Shown: positions 51,715 to 63,793, counted from the stretch's first letter. The stretch: DNA of 64,000 nucleotides from an uncultured Lachnospiraceae bacterium (GCA_902798585.1 CADBXF010000001.1:1-64000); one strand, 5' to 3'. Numbers and translations: made by a program. Notes: generated by a model from the letters alone, not told the origin.

Positions 51715-52565
51715 CCGGCTATAATCTCTGTCAACTCCTGGGTGATCGAGCTCTGGCGGGCTCTGTTGTATGCGAGCTCCAGCCGTCCGATCATGTCGTT
51801 TGCATTGTTGGTCGCGTTGTCCATCGCCTGCATTCTGGCGCCGTTCTCACTGGCGTACGACTCCATGATTGCGCCGAACACTTCGCCGCTCACATATTTG
51901 GGGATAATCATGCGAAGCGCTTCCTCGGGGTCCGGCTCGAAGTTCATAAGCGCCTCGACCTCGCCCGTCTCCGTGCCCTCGGTGTCACCGATTCCGATGT
52001 CCGCCGGCAACAGCTTAAGCATCGTCGGTACCTGGCTCACCGTGTTGCGGAACACGGTAAATGCAATATAAATCTCGCTCACAACGCCGTTCTCAAAAGC
52101 GTCCATGACATCGGTGCTGATGTCCGAGGCATCGCTGTAGAGCGGATTGTTCATCGTCTCGGAGTAATCCCCGACAATCTCGTATCCGCGCAGACGGAGC
52201 GCATCGCGCCCCTTGCGACCCACGGCGTAAATCAACGCCTCGTCCTTCGTAATTCCGCTTGCGAGAACCTGCTTGACGACATTTTGATTGTAGCCCCCGG
52301 CAAGTCCGCGGTTCGAGGTAATCACAATGATTGCCTTCTTCGCGTTCGGCGCCGGCTGCGTATAATGCTCGCGAACCTCCGGCGTAGCGCGGTCGAACAT
52401 CGTAACGATGGTCTGGTAGAGGTAGTTGAAGTAGGGCTTCGCCTCCTCCGCTCTGCCGCGCGCCTTCTGCAGTTTCACCGTCGACACGAGCTTCATCGCC
52501 TTCGTGATCTGGCCCGTGCTTCGGATACTCTGCGTCCGCCTTTTGATGTCTCTCATCGAAGCCAT
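51690..52565 (-). CDS. atpG: F-type ATP synthase subunit gamma
   Basis: 291 residues behind AAGGGAG. The N-terminal helix MASMRDIKRRTQSIRSTGQITKAMKLV and C-terminal NDMIGRLELAYNRARQSSITQELTEI are the coiled-coil shaft; ITSNRGLAGGYN is the conserved central motif. The stop codon lies in the loop of a 19-bp hairpin. Confidence 0.97.
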   Translation of the reverse strand: MASMRDIKRRTQSIRSTGQITKAMKLVSTVKLQKARGRAEEAKPYFNYLYQTIVTMFDRATPEVREHYTQPAPNAKKAIIVITSNRGLAGGYNQNVVKQVLASGITKDEALIYAVGRKGRDALRLRGYEIVGDYSETMNNPLYSDASDISTDVMDAFENGVVSEIYIAFTVFRNTVSQVPTMLKLLPADIGIGDTEGTETGEVEALMNFEPDPEEALRMIIPKYVSGEVFGAIMESYASENGARMQAMDNATNNANDMIGRLELAYNRARQSSITQELTEIIAGANALESD

Positions 52566-52584
52566 AGTTGTGCTGCTCCCTTAT

Positions 52585-54660
<2,076 letters not shown>

Positions 54661-54676
<16 letters not shown>

Positions 54677-55233
54677 GTCGACTCTCCGATCTCCGAAAGG
54701 ACTTCATCCACAAGCTGTTCCTGCCGCGAAGCCGACATCGATTCCGAAACAAACCGTCCCGCCATCTGCGTCGCCACCGCAACCATTTCCTTCTTCACAT
54801 CGTCCTTGACCTTGCTCTTCTCGAGTTCAATCTCGCGCTCCGTGCGCTCCATGATGCGCGCGGCCTCCGCGTTGGCGGCGTCGACAATCTCGCTCTCGCG
54901 GCGTTTTGCCCGGCGCTTGCCCTCGCTCACGATGCGGTCAACCTCCGCGTCGGCTTCCTTCAGACGCGCGTCATACTCCGCCTTGAACTCCATGGCTTCC
55001 CGCTTCTGCTCGGCGGCCTCCGCAAGGTCGGAAGCAATGCGCTCCTGACGCTTCGCAAGGAAGTCCCGCGCGGGATTGAATACAAGGTACGACAGCAGGA
55101 AGAACAGGAAAAATACGGCACATGCAAGAATCAACGCATCGAAGATAATCTGCGGATCCAATCCGAAAATCTTGCCCTTGATATCATCCGATGACGCGCT
55201 CAGGAAAGCCAATTGTGCTGTCAAAAAATCCAC
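54661..55233 (-). CDS. atpF: F-type ATP synthase subunit b
   Basis: 190 residues from a GTG behind GAGGAGGT. One N-terminal membrane helix (IIFDALILACAVFFLFFLLSYLVF, about 29-52; quoted here only as a landmark, its core is ALILACAVFFLFFLL). It is followed by the long charged coiled coil of the peripheral stalk. Ends in the SMSASRQEQLVDEVL segment that binds delta. Confidence 0.94.
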
Positions 55234-55306
55234 TGTTACCTCCTCATCGCCGGCACATTACCTCCGGCGAATTCGTGCTTCGAAAAATGTCTCCCGAACC
55301 CTCGAT

Positions 55307-56489
<1,183 letters not shown>

Positions 56490-56544
56490 GCTATCACCTT
56501 CCTCAAACGATTCGCCGCACAAGGCGGCGTCCGCAGTTTATTGT

Positions 56545-57165
56545 CTATTTACGAAATCCGAGCTTCCGGCGAATGCCCGCCGTAAGCGGCTGCATATATG
56601 CCGACGGCTTGATGGTGACGACTGCCAGAAGGCATCCCACGCCGGCCGCCTTGCCGAGCGCAAGAAACACCGCCACCGCACTCAGCGCAACCACGAGGTA
56701 CCGTCTCACCGAACGGCCTCTCGCGTATCGCTCCGCCTGCCCCGGCTCCATCGTAAGTTCCCAGCCGATGGACCGGTACATATGCACCAGCAGATATACC
56801 GCAACCCCGGTGCCGGCAGCAACCCCGAGCGCATATCGCCACGCAGGTCTTGCCCAGATCATACCGGCAAGAAGCAAGAGTCCGAGCGCAACGCATCCGA
56901 CAATCAGATCGCGATGGATTGCCGCAGCCTCCCGCAGCTCCGCTGCCGCCCGCTCGCTGCCCTCTTCAATTGGATCGACGACGCGGTTTTCGTCCTCAAT
57001 CTCCGCCTCTTCCGAAGCGATCTCGCGGTCGATTTCCTCCGGAGTGCGCAGCCCGTCGTTCCCGCCGGAAGGCACATCCGCCGGCTGGGAATCATCAAAC
57101 CGCCCGTCGGACATCATTTCCCGCAAAATCCCCCGCAATCCGGGGTATTGCTTTCTTCCGAACAT
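56545..57165 (-). CDS. AtpI-like membrane protein with acidic N-terminal extension
   Basis: 206 residues behind CGGAGG. The first ~85 residues are hydrophilic and acidic (PEEIDREIASEEAEIEDENR). The rest has four helices (LIVGCVALGLLLLAGMIW, YALGVAAGTGVAVYLLVHMY, VALSAVAVFLALG and a last one ending VVTIKPSAYMQPL). Position between atpZ and atpB and the TM pattern fit subunit I, a c-ring assembly helper, but with an unusually long N-terminus. Confidence 0.75.
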   Translation of the reverse strand: MFGRKQYPGLRGILREMMSDGRFDDSQPADVPSGGNDGLRTPEEIDREIASEEAEIEDENRVVDPIEEGSERAAAELREAAAIHRDLIVGCVALGLLLLAGMIWARPAWRYALGVAAGTGVAVYLLVHMYRSIGWELTMEPGQAERYARGRSVRRYLVVALSAVAVFLALGKAAGVGCLLAVVTIKPSAYMQPLTAGIRRKLGFRK

Positions 57166-57180
57166 CGCAACCTCCGCGTC

Positions 57181-57516
57181 TTACTGCTCCCGGTCGTTCT
57201 TACCGCGCTCCTGCTTCCAGCGTCGGAATTCCTCCTCCGCCTCCGCAAGCTTTCTGTCCTTAACGGGCTTCACTTCCTCCGCGGGATCCTTCGTGTACCT
57301 CGCAATCAGCGACCACACGCTCCGAAACCCGGCGGCAATTCCGAGGAACAACCCGAGAATCGTTATCCACGGGAGCGTTCCGAGAAGCCGGTCGGCGCCG
57401 TATCCGAGCAGTCCCCCCACCGCAAGTGCGGAGACCATGCAAAGCCCGACCTGCGTCACCAAAAACAGCATCCGCATCGTCTCGCCGGTTTGCTTTTTCT
57501 TATTCGGCACACGCAT
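57181..57516 (-). CDS. atpZ: AtpZ-like protein, first gene of the atp operon
   Basis: 111 residues from the ATG at 57516 (MRVPNKKKQTGETMRMLF); the longer frame to 57693 crosses the promoter and a terminator. Two membrane helices (GLCMVSALAVGGLLGYGAD; TILGLFLGIAAGFRSVWSLI) match the AtpZ/PF09527 hairpin. The cytoplasmic tail is charged (AEAEEEFRRWKQERGKNDRE). AtpZ and AtpI together form a Mg/Ca-type channel or assembly pair in alkaliphilic bacilli. Confidence 0.8.
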   Translation of the reverse strand: MRVPNKKKQTGETMRMLFLVTQVGLCMVSALAVGGLLGYGADRLLGTLPWITILGLFLGIAAGFRSVWSLIARYTKDPAEEVKPVKDRKLAEAEEEFRRWKQERGKNDREQ

Positions 57517-57555
57517 CTCGACCGTCCTTTCCGAACAAAAGCCCATACGCAAAAT

Positions 57556-57584
57556 AATATACCACTTTTCTTTTGCATTTTCCA
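57556..57584 (-). promoter_or_regulatory. atp operon promoter
   Basis: TGGAAA (57579-57584), 17 bp, TATATT (57556-57561) on the minus strand. The -35 overlaps a copy of the iterated 9-mer (57575-57583). Confidence 0.55.
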
Positions 57585-57662
57585 CTAAAATTTTCGCGGC
57601 GGCGGAGATATGTTTTCCGAAAGCAGCCCCGGCAAGCCGCTCCTTTGCATCCCGGCGCAAAC

Positions 57663-57706
57663 AAACCGGCGGTTTCCGCAATTCTGCGGCCACCGCCGGT
57701 TTTTAT
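57663..57706. terminator. Bidirectional terminator upstream of the atp operon
   Basis: An 11-bp stem AAACCGGCGGT (57663-57673) / ACCGCCGGTTT (57692-57702) with inner CCGCA/TGCGG pairing. On the minus strand TTGTTTG follows the stem. It ends transcription of the gene at 57707. Confidence 0.75.
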
Positions 57707-58246
57707 CTACTCCCGTTCCTGCCCTTCCTCCAGCCTGGTTACGACAATCGTATAATACACGAGCATCGGCTCATTCTCCCGAAGGAAGATGCACACCCCC
57801 TCGTCAACTTCGGCGCGCCCCGGAAGCGCATCCTTCCGCCTTACGGACCAATACTCTTCTCTCCCGCGCGTTTCGGAGGAGTCAAACAGCTCCCGTGCCC
57901 AGTCGGTACCCCCCAAAAACGGCTTCTCGGAAACGCGGGATTCCCATCCGAGCTCCGTCAGGGTCTTTCGCAGCGCTTCCGTCTCCTCGGCGCTCAATTC
58001 GATGCGGGCCTGATACACATCATCGCTCTCGCGCTGTTCCGTTTTCACTGCATCCTTCGGGAATTTCTCAAGGCACTTTGCCACCAGCCTCTCGTATGCT
58101 TCCTTTTCCGACATCGTCGCCCCGCTTTTTTCCGCCCGTTCCTTATATTTGAGAATCATGGCAACTGCAACAGCTATGCAGACGATAAATATCGCGCTCG
58201 ACACGACAATCAGGCCGTCCCGTCCTCTCACAAATCCTGTCTTCAC
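57707..58246 (-). CDS. Hypothetical membrane-anchored protein
   Basis: 179 residues from a GTG at 58246 (GGAG 11 nt upstream). An N-terminal helix (GLIVVSSAIFIVCIAVAVAM, about 11-30) precedes a charged extracellular domain (EKEAYERLVAKCLEKFPKDA; EEYWSVRRKDALPG; LVYYTIVVTRLEEG). I do not recognise the family. It has its own promoter and terminator. Confidence 0.65.
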   Translation of the reverse strand: MKTGFVRGRDGLIVVSSAIFIVCIAVAVAMILKYKERAEKSGATMSEKEAYERLVAKCLEKFPKDAVKTEQRESDDVYQARIELSAEETEALRKTLTELGWESRVSEKPFLGGTDWARELFDSSETRGREEYWSVRRKDALPGRAEVDEGVCIFLRENEPMLVYYTIVVTRLEEGQERE

Positions 58247-58396
58247 TTCTCTTAAACTCCGGTTTTATAATTGTGTTTTATCAATGCTTTGAAAAGCTCG
58301 TTTTGTTAAACTGTTTTCCGAGATATTAATACGCAAAATCGCTGTGTATCGCCTTCTGAATACCGCTGACTATAACATTATATTTTTGTCCGTCCT

Positions 58397-58425
58397 ATTG
58401 TTTCATATTTTGTCTGATTCGTCAA
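58397..58425 (-). promoter_or_regulatory. Promoter in the AT-rich gap 58247-58555
   Basis: TTGACG (58420-58425), 17 bp, AACAAT (58397-58402) on the minus strand, about 145 nt before the gene at 58246. The AT-rich leader contains no known riboswitch that I recognise; the remainder of the gap holds only the terminator at 58510-58545. Confidence 0.5.
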
Positions 58426-58509
58426 GATGTCAAATGTCATTATTTTGTGAAATCGTTACCCCGAACTCCGGCTCAGCCGGCGGTTTCCAGTTCTCTCCCC
58501 GGCTTCGAC

Positions 58510-58545
58510 AAAAAAGACCGCGATACCCGTCAGGGTACCACGGCC
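58510..58545 (-). terminator. Terminator of the PIG-L gene
   Basis: Stem GACCGCGATACCC (58516-58528) / GGGTACCACGGCC (58533-58545), two mismatches, then TTTTTT on the minus strand. Confidence 0.8.
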
Positions 58546-58555
58546 TGTGTCCGTA

Positions 58556-60160
58556 TTATTTTCTTTTCATTCGGGCGAGTCTCGCCTTCTTCTTGCGCAA
58601 CCGATTTCTCTGCCGGATTCCGAAAAGAATCATTCCGACGGCGGCTACGGTCAGCACGATGCTAACAATCGTGAGAAGAATCGTCTTGCGCTTCGCGGCT
58701 GCATCCTTTTCCTGCTGCTTCTTCGCGGCCGCAGCCTCCTCCTCGGCTCTGCGGATTTCCTCCGCCTTGCGGGCCGCCTCTGCCTTTTTCGCCTCCTCAG
58801 CTTTGCGGGCCTCCTCAGCGAGCCGCGCCTCCTCCGCCTTTTTGGCCTCCTCGGCAAGGCGCGCTTCCTCGGCGAGCCGTTTCTCCTCGGCGATGCGCTC
58901 CTGCTCCGCATAGGAGATGACATTTTCCATCATGTCGTTGCCGGTGTTCTGACCGACCGTGGTGCGGAAGAGACCGAAGTCCGCAACACTGTGCTTATAC
59001 TCGTCGTCGACCTTGAAGGAAGTCCACTGCTGCGTCTCATGTTTCTTGTACGCTTCCTTTGCGACCTCGAGCGATGTCTTTCCGCCGAATTCGGAAAGCG
59101 GTTCCCTCGTGCTGAGTCTCAATTTGTTCTCGCCGTAGAGGTGCAGGTAGGTCTTCGGAACATCCCAGACACCGTATTCTTGTGCCGACTCCGGCAGATA
59201 TGTCTCGTCCGCCGTGTGCTCGAGCACATCGCGCAGCGCCGCGCAATAAATGATGTGTCCGCCGTGTCCGTACTCACCGTTGATGTCGTGTGCGACGACA
59301 ACGAGCGGCTTAAATCGCCGGATTGCCTCGCAGACACTGGCCTTAAGCTTCTCGAAGTCGTACTTCTTCTTTGCATTCGCGAGCGCTTTATCCGCCGGCT
59401 GATTGTAATCAATGAAAATGTCTTTATAGCCCATGACGATCGGGTAATTGCGGATACCGCTGTACCACAGACCGTCAAGTCTCTCATGCTCACGGATGTG
59501 CGAATCCGAGCTGTATGTCCAGTGCTCGCACATGTACGCAACCTGAACGCGCAGCTTCCGCTGTCCGCCGTACTGGTTCAACACGCTTCCCATAAAGAGG
59601 ATACAGTCGTCGGAGTGTGTAGGCATCACCAGCATGTCCGCCTGCTCGAGAGTGGGCTCCCACACCTGCACATCGGCGGGAAGTTTTCCCGGAGAGTACG
59701 CGGAGATCTCGCAGATCTGCATATCCGAATCGAGCTGAATCACTACTTCCTTTGCTCTCTCCTCAAGTTTTACATAGTCATGCAGGAAACCGTTCTCGCC
59801 GTGGGTCTCCTCGCGGCCGCCGTACAAAAGGCGGTAGGGCTTCACTTCCGAACCCCAGCGAATGTAAACGCCGGCCATCTCCTGCTCACAGGCGACGGTA
59901 ATCGTGTCGCCGGCTTTGTAGGCGTTGCGCGTGCTGTATTTGCCGTCGCGAAGCCTCGAGGCATTGTTGCCGCGGCTCTCCCTGATTGTGACGGAAAGCG
60001 ATGTCGCATCCGGCTCCGTGCTCTGTGTGGGAACATCCTCCCCCTCGGCGCGCGCCGTAAGCGCCGCCGTAAGCGCAAGAAAAATCACGACCGCCAGCAC
60101 CGCCGTGATTTTCCGAATATACCGTCCGTACAATTCTCTTTTTCCCCCGAAAGAAGCCAT
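58556..60160 (-). CDS. PIG-L/LmbE-type deacetylase on a coiled-coil membrane anchor
   Basis: 534 residues from the ATG at 60160; a TTG 12 nt upstream is the alternative. Signal peptide about 16-38, a beta-sandwich resembling F5/8 domains (about 50-160), then a PIG-L domain (about 175-400). That domain has MPTHSDDCILFMGS (usual motif HPDDE; here Cys replaces Glu) and AHDINGEYGHGGH with the other zinc ligands. Then ~80 residues of Ala/Glu/Lys heptads (RLAEEARLAEEAKKAEEAR), a membrane helix (TILLTIVSIVLTVAAVGMIL) and a basic tail. It should deacetylate an N-acetyl sugar outside the cell, held away from the membrane by the coiled coil. The substrate is unknown. Confidence 0.82.
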   Translation of the reverse strand: MASFGGKRELYGRYIRKITAVLAVVIFLALTAALTARAEGEDVPTQSTEPDATSLSVTIRESRGNNASRLRDGKYSTRNAYKAGDTITVACEQEMAGVYIRWGSEVKPYRLLYGGREETHGENGFLHDYVKLEERAKEVVIQLDSDMQICEISAYSPGKLPADVQVWEPTLEQADMLVMPTHSDDCILFMGSVLNQYGGQRKLRVQVAYMCEHWTYSSDSHIREHERLDGLWYSGIRNYPIVMGYKDIFIDYNQPADKALANAKKKYDFEKLKASVCEAIRRFKPLVVVAHDINGEYGHGGHIIYCAALRDVLEHTADETYLPESAQEYGVWDVPKTYLHLYGENKLRLSTREPLSEFGGKTSLEVAKEAYKKHETQQWTSFKVDDEYKHSVADFGLFRTTVGQNTGNDMMENVISYAEQERIAEEKRLAEEARLAEEAKKAEEARLAEEARKAEEAKKAEAARKAEEIRRAEEEAAAAKKQQEKDAAAKRKTILLTIVSIVLTVAAVGMILFGIRQRNRLRKKKARLARMKRK

Positions 60161-60168
60161 GGTTTTTC

Positions 60169-60717
60169 TCAACTCTCCTTATTTGTGTCTTGTCCGCCGC
60201 GGAGCAAATCCGCAAGCGTCGCGTCCGCCGCGGGGAAAATGCCCGCCTCCGCGTCCGTCAGCACCTTCTGCAGCATCGGAAATCTGCCGCGGTAAATGAT
60301 TCGAAGAAGCGCATCCGTCCTGCGCAGCGCTTCCGCAAGCAGCTCCGGCGGAATCTCGCCGCGGGCAAGCACATCCCCGGCCTCCCCGAGGTCCCAGACC
60401 TGAAGCTTGCCGTCGGGATACACCACCACATCGACGCACAGATCCGTGAAGACCGTGCCTCCCTCTTCCCCGGGCTCCGCGTCGATGATGTCGCAATACC
60501 AGTACAAAAGCGACCCGTCCGCGCGAAGGAAGCGGCTTATCTTCAGCCCGTCCTCCGGCAGATACAGCGAAGTCCCGTGCGAGAGCTCCTTCTTCGGACG
60601 CAGCGTCCTCCAGGAGGTGAGCAGCAGGTGCTCCCCCGTGAACAGCCGAACATCGTCCGAAAGCTCGATACATTCCTTCGGACAAAAGCGTTTGCGGAAA
60701 ATCCTCGAAACATCCAT
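60169..60717 (-). CDS. DUF402 domain protein
   Basis: 182 residues. The core YWYCDIIDAEPGEEGG, TVFTDLCVDVVVYPDGKLQV and WDLGEAGD matches DUF402/Ntdp, whose characterised members hydrolyse nucleoside di- or triphosphates. The conserved aspartates of the site are present. An atypical N-terminus (KECIELSDDVRLFTGEHLLL) precedes it. Eight nt separate it from the PIG-L gene, so they are co-transcribed. Confidence 0.8.
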   Translation of the reverse strand: MDVSRIFRKRFCPKECIELSDDVRLFTGEHLLLTSWRTLRPKKELSHGTSLYLPEDGLKISRFLRADGSLLYWYCDIIDAEPGEEGGTVFTDLCVDVVVYPDGKLQVWDLGEAGDVLARGEIPPELLAEALRRTDALLRIIYRGRFPMLQKVLTDAEAGIFPAADATLADLLRGGQDTNKES

Positions 60718-60751
60718 AGTGCCACCCGTTCCTTTCCGAACCGACCCAGCG

Positions 60752-61603
60752 CTACTTTTTGTTAATCATCGTGACCGTGTAGGACAGCGGTCCGATGTAG
60801 TTTCCGTCCTCGTCAAAATCGTCGTCACCGCGGTAGACAAATGCCGTCACCGTGATGCGGTCCTTCACCTGGTCAATCTTCTCCCCCGCCGTGAATTTGC
60901 AGGACGAGAGTATCATCTGATCGATCTTATCGTCCGGAAGCAGATGGTTGTACCATTTGCCGCGAACCTGGTGAATGTCGTCGTAGAGATAGTTCTCCAG
61001 ATACTCGCGGTAGGAGAGCTCGTCGCCGGGCTTTAACAGCATCTTGTCGATGTGCTCGCCGGTCACGAGATCGAAGGTTACACGGTACCCGATGCGATAG
61101 GACCATGCGTCCGAAAAGCGCTCCCACTCCGCGCGCCAGAGATCCTGAAAATACCGCCCCTTCGTCGGAATCTCCGCCGCAACGGAGGCAATCGCCTCAA
61201 AGCTTGTGATGTCGCTCTTCGGGTGGTTGTCGCCGCTGTAGTATTTCCAGGTGCTTTCATAGGTTTCCGCGTATCGGATGCGGCGCGCGTTCGCCTTGTC
61301 ATTTTTGTAAAGGGAAAATTCCGTCACCGCTCCCTCCGGAATCGGCGTAGGCGTAGGCGTCGGCATCGGCGTCTCCGTCGCTGTGGGCTCCGGGCTCGGG
61401 GCCGGCGTCTCCGTCGGCTTGCTTACCGCCCCGGTCGGCGTCGGAATCTCCGTAACGGTCTTCCCGCTCTCGTTTTCCGCCTCGCGGCTCTTACCGGCAA
61501 TCACAATCAGGCCGATAATCACCAGCGCAATCGACACGCCGAACACGGCCATCTTCAGGATAAATTGTCGTCTTCTCCGAAGCGCTCTCTTCCTGGCATT
61601 CAT
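60752..61603 (-). CDS. Hypothetical membrane-anchored protein with Thr-Pro linker
   Basis: 283 residues behind GGAGG. A basic N-terminus, one membrane helix (FGVSIALVIIGLIVIAG, about 21-37), a Thr-Pro linker (about 50-88: TPTPTPIPEG) and a ~190-residue extracellular domain (WKYYSGDNHPKSDITSFEAI, DVV-type strands). Family not recognised. Upstream of DUF402 and PIG-L genes, probably in one transcript. Confidence 0.7.
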   Translation of the reverse strand: MNARKRALRRRRQFILKMAVFGVSIALVIIGLIVIAGKSREAENESGKTVTEIPTPTGAVSKPTETPAPSPEPTATETPMPTPTPTPIPEGAVTEFSLYKNDKANARRIRYAETYESTWKYYSGDNHPKSDITSFEAIASVAAEIPTKGRYFQDLWRAEWERFSDAWSYRIGYRVTFDLVTGEHIDKMLLKPGDELSYREYLENYLYDDIHQVRGKWYNHLLPDDKIDQMILSSCKFTAGEKIDQVKDRITVTAFVYRGDDDFDEDGNYIGPLSYTVTMINKK

Positions 61604-61649
61604 AGCAACCTCCGCCGGCGCGGTTCCGTCTTCACGGAAAATCCGCCTG

Positions 61650-62087
61650 TCAAATCTCGTCCGTCTCCATCAGGCGAATGCGGTTCTGATGTCTCGTCGC
61701 ATTCGAGAAGGGCGTCGAGAGGAATGTGTCGACTATCATGAGCGCAAGTCCCGGGCCGACAACGCGGCCGCCCATCGCAAGAATATTCGCATCGTTGTGC
61801 TGTCTCGTCGCCTCCGCGCTGAAGACATCGTGGCAGAGCGCGCAGCGAATCCCCTTAAAGCGGTTGGCCGTAATGCTGATGCCGATGCCGGTGCCGCAAA
61901 TCAGAATACCGCGGTCGCACTGTCCCGAAAGCACCGCGCGCGCCACACGCTTGGCATAAATCGGGTAGTCCGTCGCCTCCGCGGAATCGGTTCCGAAATC
62001 CATGAATTCAATCCCCTTCTGTGTGAGGTGCGCCTTCACCTCCTGCATCAACTCAAATCCGCCGTGATCACATCCTAAAGCTATCAT
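61650..62087 (-). CDS. rpiB: Ribose 5-phosphate isomerase B family (RpiB/LacAB)
   Basis: 145 residues from the ATG at 62087 (MIALGCDHGGFELMQEVKAH); the ORF extends further upstream but only within the previous gene. DHGG, Cys64 in ILICGTGIGISI and the RQHNDANILAMGGRV segment are the active-site elements. Interconverts ribose 5-P and ribulose 5-P. Overlaps the phosphatase gene by 20 nt, an order also found in Bacillus (ywlC-ywlE-ywlF). Confidence 0.94.
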   Translation of the reverse strand: MIALGCDHGGFELMQEVKAHLTQKGIEFMDFGTDSAEATDYPIYAKRVARAVLSGQCDRGILICGTGIGISITANRFKGIRCALCHDVFSAEATRQHNDANILAMGGRVVGPGLALMIVDTFLSTPFSNATRHQNRIRLMETDEI

Positions 62088-62598
62088 CTTTCTTCTGTTC
62101 CTCCATGATTTCTTTCTCAAACAACTGACTGCTGTCCATTTCGTGGCTGTCCGTGAGCAACCGCTGCAGATACGGAATCGCCTTCTGAACCATGCGGTCG
62201 ATATCCTCATAGCATTGCTCGTAATCGGCCGTGCCGCCCCCGTAGGGATCGTGCACATCCGCCGTCTCATCCGCGAGCTCCGCGAGCGTTCTCGCGTCCG
62301 CATACGGAAAACGGGAGAGGAAGCGCCTGCGGTCTTCCTCCTTCAGCGCCACCACCAGCGTACTGTCGGTGATGTCGCCGTTTCGTATCTCAAGGCAGGT
62401 CGTGCGCACCGGCTCGATGCCGTGCTCCGCCAAAACCGCCTCCGCCTTCGGGTTGCAGGGAACCTCGAAGAGCACCGTAAACCCGCGGGAAGCCACATAC
62501 AGAGGCTCACCCTCGTATCGGCTGATAAACACATTTTCCGCGATAATCGACAGACAGGAGTTGTCTCTGCATACAAATACAATCCGGTCGTATCTCAT
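62068..62598 (-). CDS. YwlE-like low-molecular-weight phosphatase with altered P-loop
   Basis: 176 residues behind GGAAGGAG. The P-loop should read CX5R(S/T), but here it is Cys10-RDNSC-Leu16-Ser17 (VCRDNSCLS), so the catalytic Arg is Leu. The acid Asp117 is kept in VHDPYGGGTADYEQ, a YwlE-like motif. In Bacillus YwlE removes phosphate from arginine. The genomic position (sua5-ywlE-rpiB) supports that identity, but without the P-loop Arg activity would be expected to be low or lost, so it may be a binding pseudo-enzyme. Confidence 0.82.
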   Translation of the reverse strand: MRYDRIVFVCRDNSCLSIIAENVFISRYEGEPLYVASRGFTVLFEVPCNPKAEAVLAEHGIEPVRTTCLEIRNGDITDSTLVVALKEEDRRRFLSRFPYADARTLAELADETADVHDPYGGGTADYEQCYEDIDRMVQKAIPYLQRLLTDSHEMDSSQLFEKEIMEEQKKDDSFRM

Positions 62599-62616
62599 CC
62601 CTTGCTCCTTCCGCTT

Positions 62617-63672
62617 TCAAACCCTGACGATGCGATAGCCCGCCGCCTTCATCAAACGATTCATCACCGCCTGACCGACGCCGTCCTCGGGAAAGCATTC
62701 GCCGAAAATGTACTCCGCCCCCATGCGGTCGAACTCCCGAAGCGTCTCAAACAGGTGCGCCGCCACGGTCTCCTCGCAATCGCGGTCGCCCACGCATCTC
62801 ACCGTGAGCCCGCGGTAGCAATCCTTCGTCTCCTCGGAAGCCAGCACGGCCACGCGCGCTCCCTCCGCAAGCTTGGCCTCGGCCTCCGCCTGAATGCGCG
62901 CCGTGACTGCCGCAAGGTCTCCCTCGAAAATGGTCAGCTCGCCCTTCGGCGCATAGTGGCGATACCGCATTCCCGGCGCCTTCGCGACAATCGTGTCATC
63001 GCGAACCCGCTTGAGGATTGCAGGGTCGTATTGCACATCGGGAAGAACCTCCCGAAGCTGCTCTATCGTGATATAGCCCGGGCGAAGCACCATCGGCGTC
63101 TCCCCCGTCAGATCGACAATCGTGGACTCCAGCCCGATCGGCACGCTCCCTCCGTCGAGAATCATAGGAATGCGTCCGTTTAAGTCCTCGTACACATGCT
63201 CCGCGCGCGTCGGGCTCGGCCTTCCGCTCGCGTTGGCGGACGGCGCCGCGATGAAGACACCGCTCTCGCGGATAAGCATCGCCGCAACAGGATCGCTCGG
63301 CATGCGGATTGCAACCGTCGCAAGTCCTCCCGTCGTCGCATCCGGAACAATCGGCTTCTTTTTGAGAATCATCGTCATCGGCCCCGGCCAGAACCGCTCT
63401 GCCAAAAGCCATGCGGCATCCGGAATCTCGCTTGCAAGCTTCGGCAGCGCACCGGTATCCGCGATATGGACAATCAGCGGATTGTCCGACGGACGCCCCT
63501 TCGCCGCGTAAATTTTGCGTGCCGCGTCGGGCATGAGCGCGTCCCCGCCGAGCCCGTACACGGTCTCCGTGGGAAATGCCACCAGCTCGCCGGCCCGCAG
63601 CAGCTCCGCCGCCTCCGCCACCGTTTCCTTTTGCAAATGCTCCCGATCTACGGGAATCACCCGCGTCTCCAT
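62617..63672 (-). CDS. L-threonylcarbamoyladenylate synthase, Sua5/YwlC type
   Basis: 351 residues from the ATG at 63672 (METRVIPVDREHLQKETVAE). First step of t6A37 tRNA modification: makes threonylcarbamoyl-AMP. YrdC core: AAELLRAGELVAFPTETVYG, KGRPSDNPLIVHI, FWPGPMTMIL, SANASGRPSPT. A C-terminal Sua5 domain (about 240-351, RVAVLASEETKD...GECFPEDGVGQAVMNRL) follows a linker with APGMRYRHYAPKGEL. First gene of the cluster with the phosphatase and rpiB. Confidence 0.95.
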   Translation of the reverse strand: METRVIPVDREHLQKETVAEAAELLRAGELVAFPTETVYGLGGDALMPDAARKIYAAKGRPSDNPLIVHIADTGALPKLASEIPDAAWLLAERFWPGPMTMILKKKPIVPDATTGGLATVAIRMPSDPVAAMLIRESGVFIAAPSANASGRPSPTRAEHVYEDLNGRIPMILDGGSVPIGLESTIVDLTGETPMVLRPGYITIEQLREVLPDVQYDPAILKRVRDDTIVAKAPGMRYRHYAPKGELTIFEGDLAAVTARIQAEAEAKLAEGARVAVLASEETKDCYRGLTVRCVGDRDCEETVAAHLFETLREFDRMGAEYIFGECFPEDGVGQAVMNRLMKAAGYRIVRV

Positions 63673-63760
63673 CGTTTCCTCATTCCTTTCTCCCCGGGCA
63701 AAACCTTCCTCATCTGCTATTATATGCCCCTTCCCGTCAATAGTCAAATAAAAGCGACGG

Positions 63761-63793
63761 CAAAAAACCGGCGGAGTATTTCTCCGCCGGTTT
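63761..63793 (-). terminator. Terminator of the gene at the right edge
   Basis: A 12-bp perfect stem AAACCGGCGGAG (63765-63776) / CTCCGCCGGTTT (63782-63793) has a 5-nt loop. TTTTTT follows on the minus strand (overlapping the stem end). Confidence 0.85.
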
